18,105 nt of DNA from Opitutia bacterium (lineage in GTDB: Bacteria > Verrucomicrobiota > Verrucomicrobiae > Opitutales > UBA953): NCBI GenBank assembly GCA_947488485.1, contig CANKZO010000033.1, forward strand, positions 1 through 18,105. The letters are read 5' to 3'. Below the pieces are notes generated by a model that worked only from the letters and a program-made list of their open reading frames with translations, searched no databases and was not told the origin of the DNA. The first letter of the stretch is position 1. Every line of letters begins with the position of its first letter. The translations under genes were made by a program, and so were the position numbers. Positions 16,457 to 18,105 of this stretch are shown piece after piece.

Positions 16457-17209
16457 ATGAGCCCCTCTCGTCTGATCACGACCGTCGTCCTGGCCCTGCT
16501 GTCCGCCTTCGCCCACGCGGCCAAGGTCGGCGAGCTTCCTGCGGCGACCTCGACTTCCGCCCCGCGCATCGCGGTCTACCTGGATTGCTCGAACTCGATG
16601 GCGCCCTACCTTTCCGCGGTCGAGGCCGAGGTCCGCAAGCAGTTTCCCGACGCCGACGTCTTCAGCGTTCCGCACATCAAGGTCTGGGTCGACGGCACCG
16701 TCGTCCGTGGCGGCGCGACCTCGGTCCTCGCGCATCGGCCTCCGGCGACAGGTCCGCGCGTCTCCGTCGATGCGAGCCGGATGACGCCGGTCGGTCGCGA
16801 ACTGCTCACCCGTTATGCCGGTAATTTCGAGACCGGTTCCGTCGGCGCCTGGGCAGATATTCTCCGCCGTGAGAAACGTTATGACGCGTTGGTGATCTTC
16901 TCTGATTTCAACGACCAAGTGCTCCAGACACGCTCCGGTGCCGGCGCCGTGTACCTCGATACCGCCGCCCAGCGTACCCTACCTGAGGCGCACATCCTCG
17001 ACACGCGCACCGTTGCCGAGAAGGTCTGGGAGGATTCCTGGATCGGTTCCTTCGAGCTCGCACGCTCCGGCAAAGGTCCCGCCCTCTACCTGTTCTCCAC
17101 CCGTCATCCGGCGACGCGCGTGCTGCAGAAGTGCGCCGAAGTCTCGGGAGGAAAATTTACGCTGGTTGACTGGCTCCGCCCGGACGGCCCGCAGCGTCCG
17201 GGTAACTGA
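16457..17209 (+). CDS. Secreted VWA-like protein, paralogue of the flanking genes
   Basis: The 250-residue product starts with a signal peptide (R5, hydrophobic 6-19, likely cleavage after AFAHA at about 21), so it should be exported. It lacks the anchored helix, SKSA block and glycine-rich linker of its neighbours. The VWA-like core has D43-C-S45-N-S47 in VYLDCSNSM, KQFPDADVF, GSVGAWADIL, and YDALVIFSDF (142-151). A C-terminal WEDSW...KGPALYLFST block and QKCAEVSGG match the first paralogue, without its repeat modules. This is therefore the minimal form of the family. ATG 16457 was chosen over an in-frame TTG at 16448 because it starts the signal peptide cleanly. It lies 157 bp after the first paralogue and 94 bp before the third. 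Function is unknown. Confidence 0.85.
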   Translation: MSPSRLITTVVLALLSAFAHAAKVGELPAATSTSAPRIAVYLDCSNSMAPYLSAVEAEVRKQFPDADVFSVPHIKVWVDGTVVRGGATSVLAHRPPATGPRVSVDASRMTPVGRELLTRYAGNFETGSVGAWADILRREKRYDALVIFSDFNDQVLQTRSGAGAVYLDTAAQRTLPEAHILDTRTVAEKVWEDSWIGSFELARSGKGPALYLFSTRHPATRVLQKCAEVSGGKFTLVDWLRPDGPQRPGN

Positions 17210-17218
17210 GGTCCGTTC

Positions 17219-17232
17219 CTGAGGACTTCGCC
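17219..17232 (+). repeat. 14-nt repeat upstream of the third VWA gene
   Basis: Second copy of CTGAGGACTTCGCC (see 16385-16398). Here it runs into GGGGCGAAGACTC, forming an imperfect hairpin (17221-17245) 10 bases after the stop of the second VWA gene, without a T-run. Confidence 0.5.
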
Positions 17233-17269
17233 GGGGCGAAGACTCGGGGATGGATGACGGGGCTCTCCC

Positions 17270-17296
17270 TTGAGTCCGACGTTGGCCCGCTAACCT
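17270..17296 (+). promoter_or_regulatory. Candidate promoter of the third VWA gene
   Basis: TTGAGT (17270-17275) and TAACCT (17291-17296) have a short 15-bp spacer. The -10-like hexamer ends 7 nt before the ATG at 17304, so transcription would start about at the start codon. Confidence 0.3.
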
Positions 17297-17303
17297 GCGG
17301 GCC

Positions 17304-18105
17304 ATGTCTTTGGCCGATCCTCTCGTGGCTTCTCGCCCGCGCCCGCGCGCCTGGCGCAGCCTGGCTTCATCGCTGCTCTTCCATGGCCTGCTCGTGGTGC
17401 TGGCCTGCTGGGTCGTCCTGCGCACGCCGACCCGCCCGCCGCCGGCGAAGGAGTTCGTCGCGCATGCCGTCGCCGGCGGGAGATCCGGAGCGCCGGCCTC
17501 CGTCCATCCGGTGCAGCGGAAGCCCAAGGTCGTGGTACCCGCGAAGCGGCTCGTCTCGAAGTCCGCGACCGCGACGTTGGCGCTGCCGCCGATGAAGTCG
17601 ATGACGCCCGAGGCCGGCCTGGCCGGGCTGACCGCCGGACAAGGGAAGGGCGGCTTCGGCCGAGGTCGCGGCTCCTTCGGCGGTAATGGTCTGGGCGCGG
17701 GGCTGGGTAACCGCGCCGGCTTCGTCGGCCGTCCGGTCATGGGCGCGTTCATTCGTGCCCAACGCGTGGCGGTGTATCTCGATTGCTCGGGTTCGATGCG
17801 CAGCTATCTCCCGCGGGTCGAAGCCGAGATCCGGAAGCAGTTTCCCGACGCCGATGTTTTCCGTTTCGACGGCGCCCGCGTGGTCGGGCTGGGCGACAAG
17901 GTTGTCCACGGCCGCGGCTTCCACGGTCCGGCGCCTCGCCTGCGCGAAGGGCCGACGCAGACGGCGGTCGAGACCCTGACGCCCGCGGGACGCTTGGTGC
18001 AGGCGAAGGTCCGCACGGCCTGCGAGAAGGGTTCGCTGGGCGCTTGGATGGATCGGCTCTTGGCCGAGCCCTATGATGCCTTGGTGGTGTTCTCGGACTT
18101 CCAGG
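17304..18105 (+). CDS. Membrane-anchored VWA-like protein, third paralogue (3' end outside window)
   Basis: From ATG 17304 the frame is open to the last base (267 residues seen). A basic head (to R18) precedes one membrane helix (about 19-39) with S23-LLF-H27, again an SxxxH motif. A linker follows with SKSATATLALPPM, a glycine-rich stretch, and FVGRPVMGA, all matching the first paralogue. The VWA-like domain has D160-C-S162-G-S164 in VYLDCSGSM, KQFPDADVF, GSLGAWMD and YDALVVFSDF at the window edge. By analogy with the paralogues a WED-W...KGP-LYL block should follow outside. Upstream frames contain spurious ORFs over the same bases, but only this frame shows family similarity. Function is unknown; a periplasmic domain held at the inner membrane is the likely layout. 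Confidence 0.85.
   Translation, partial: MSLADPLVASRPRPRAWRSLASSLLFHGLLVVLACWVVLRTPTRPPPAKEFVAHAVAGGRSGAPASVHPVQRKPKVVVPAKRLVSKSATATLALPPMKSMTPEAGLAGLTAGQGKGGFGRGRGSFGGNGLGAGLGNRAGFVGRPVMGAFIRAQRVAVYLDCSGSMRSYLPRVEAEIRKQFPDADVFRFDGARVVGLGDKVVHGRGFHGPAPRLREGPTQTAVETLTPAGRLVQAKVRTACEKGSLGAWMDRLLAEPYDALVVFSDFQ

Noticed and set aside
17254..17595. + strand ORF of 113 residues over the start of the third VWA gene
   Set aside because: Wrong frame: Arg/Ser/Pro-rich with no family match. The frame from 17304 carries the SxxxH helix and VWA-like domain.

Overview
The window is GC-rich bacterial chromosome. Nearly all convincing genes lie on the + strand; only two tRNA genes and one doubtful small ORF lie on the - strand. 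Gene content and arrangement (several type IV pilus ATPases directly after coaE, glycine-rich membrane-anchored VWA-like proteins, scarce Shine-Dalgarno sequences) suggest a Verrucomicrobiota genome, perhaps Opitutales. That placement is inference from family recognition; no rRNA or other decisive marker is present.

Region 1 (1-3882) is housekeeping: the 3' end of argG, a two-way terminator shared with a convergent tRNA-Cys, then ispF (isoprenoid precursor), ndk (nucleotide pools), an unrecognised zinc-ribbon membrane protein, and serS. Region 2 (3936-7946) is a tight run tilS - ftsH - coaE: tRNA-Ile lysidine synthesis, membrane protein quality control and the last step of CoA synthesis. Region 3 (8075-13837) is a type IV pilus / type II secretion motor cluster: a PilB/GspE ATPase, PilT, a second PilB/GspE ATPase and the PilC/GspF platform protein, closed by two tandem terminators. 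Pilins, secretin and prepilin peptidase are not in the window.

Region 4 (13838-14316) is intergenic. It holds the terminators, an AT-rich block of about 140 bases (42% GC by hand count) with a candidate 32-residue - strand ORF, and an initiator-type tRNA-Met with non-standard features. Region 5 (14317 to the window end) is the most unusual part: three tandem paralogues with a divergent VWA-like domain. The first and third carry an N-terminal membrane helix with a TonB/ExbD-partner-like SxxxH motif followed by a shared SKSAxAxxALPxM block and a glycine-rich linker. The middle one has a signal peptide and only the VWA-like core. The first also carries three degenerate beta-repeat modules that the second lacks. 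The third runs off the window.

A recurring feature is a TANNNT -10-like hexamer 5 to 13 nt before start codons (tilS, ftsH, coaE and two VWA genes), which suggests leaderless or nearly leaderless transcripts. The pilus operon instead appears to have a promoter inside the apparent 5' extension of its first gene, which argues for a GTG start at 8075.
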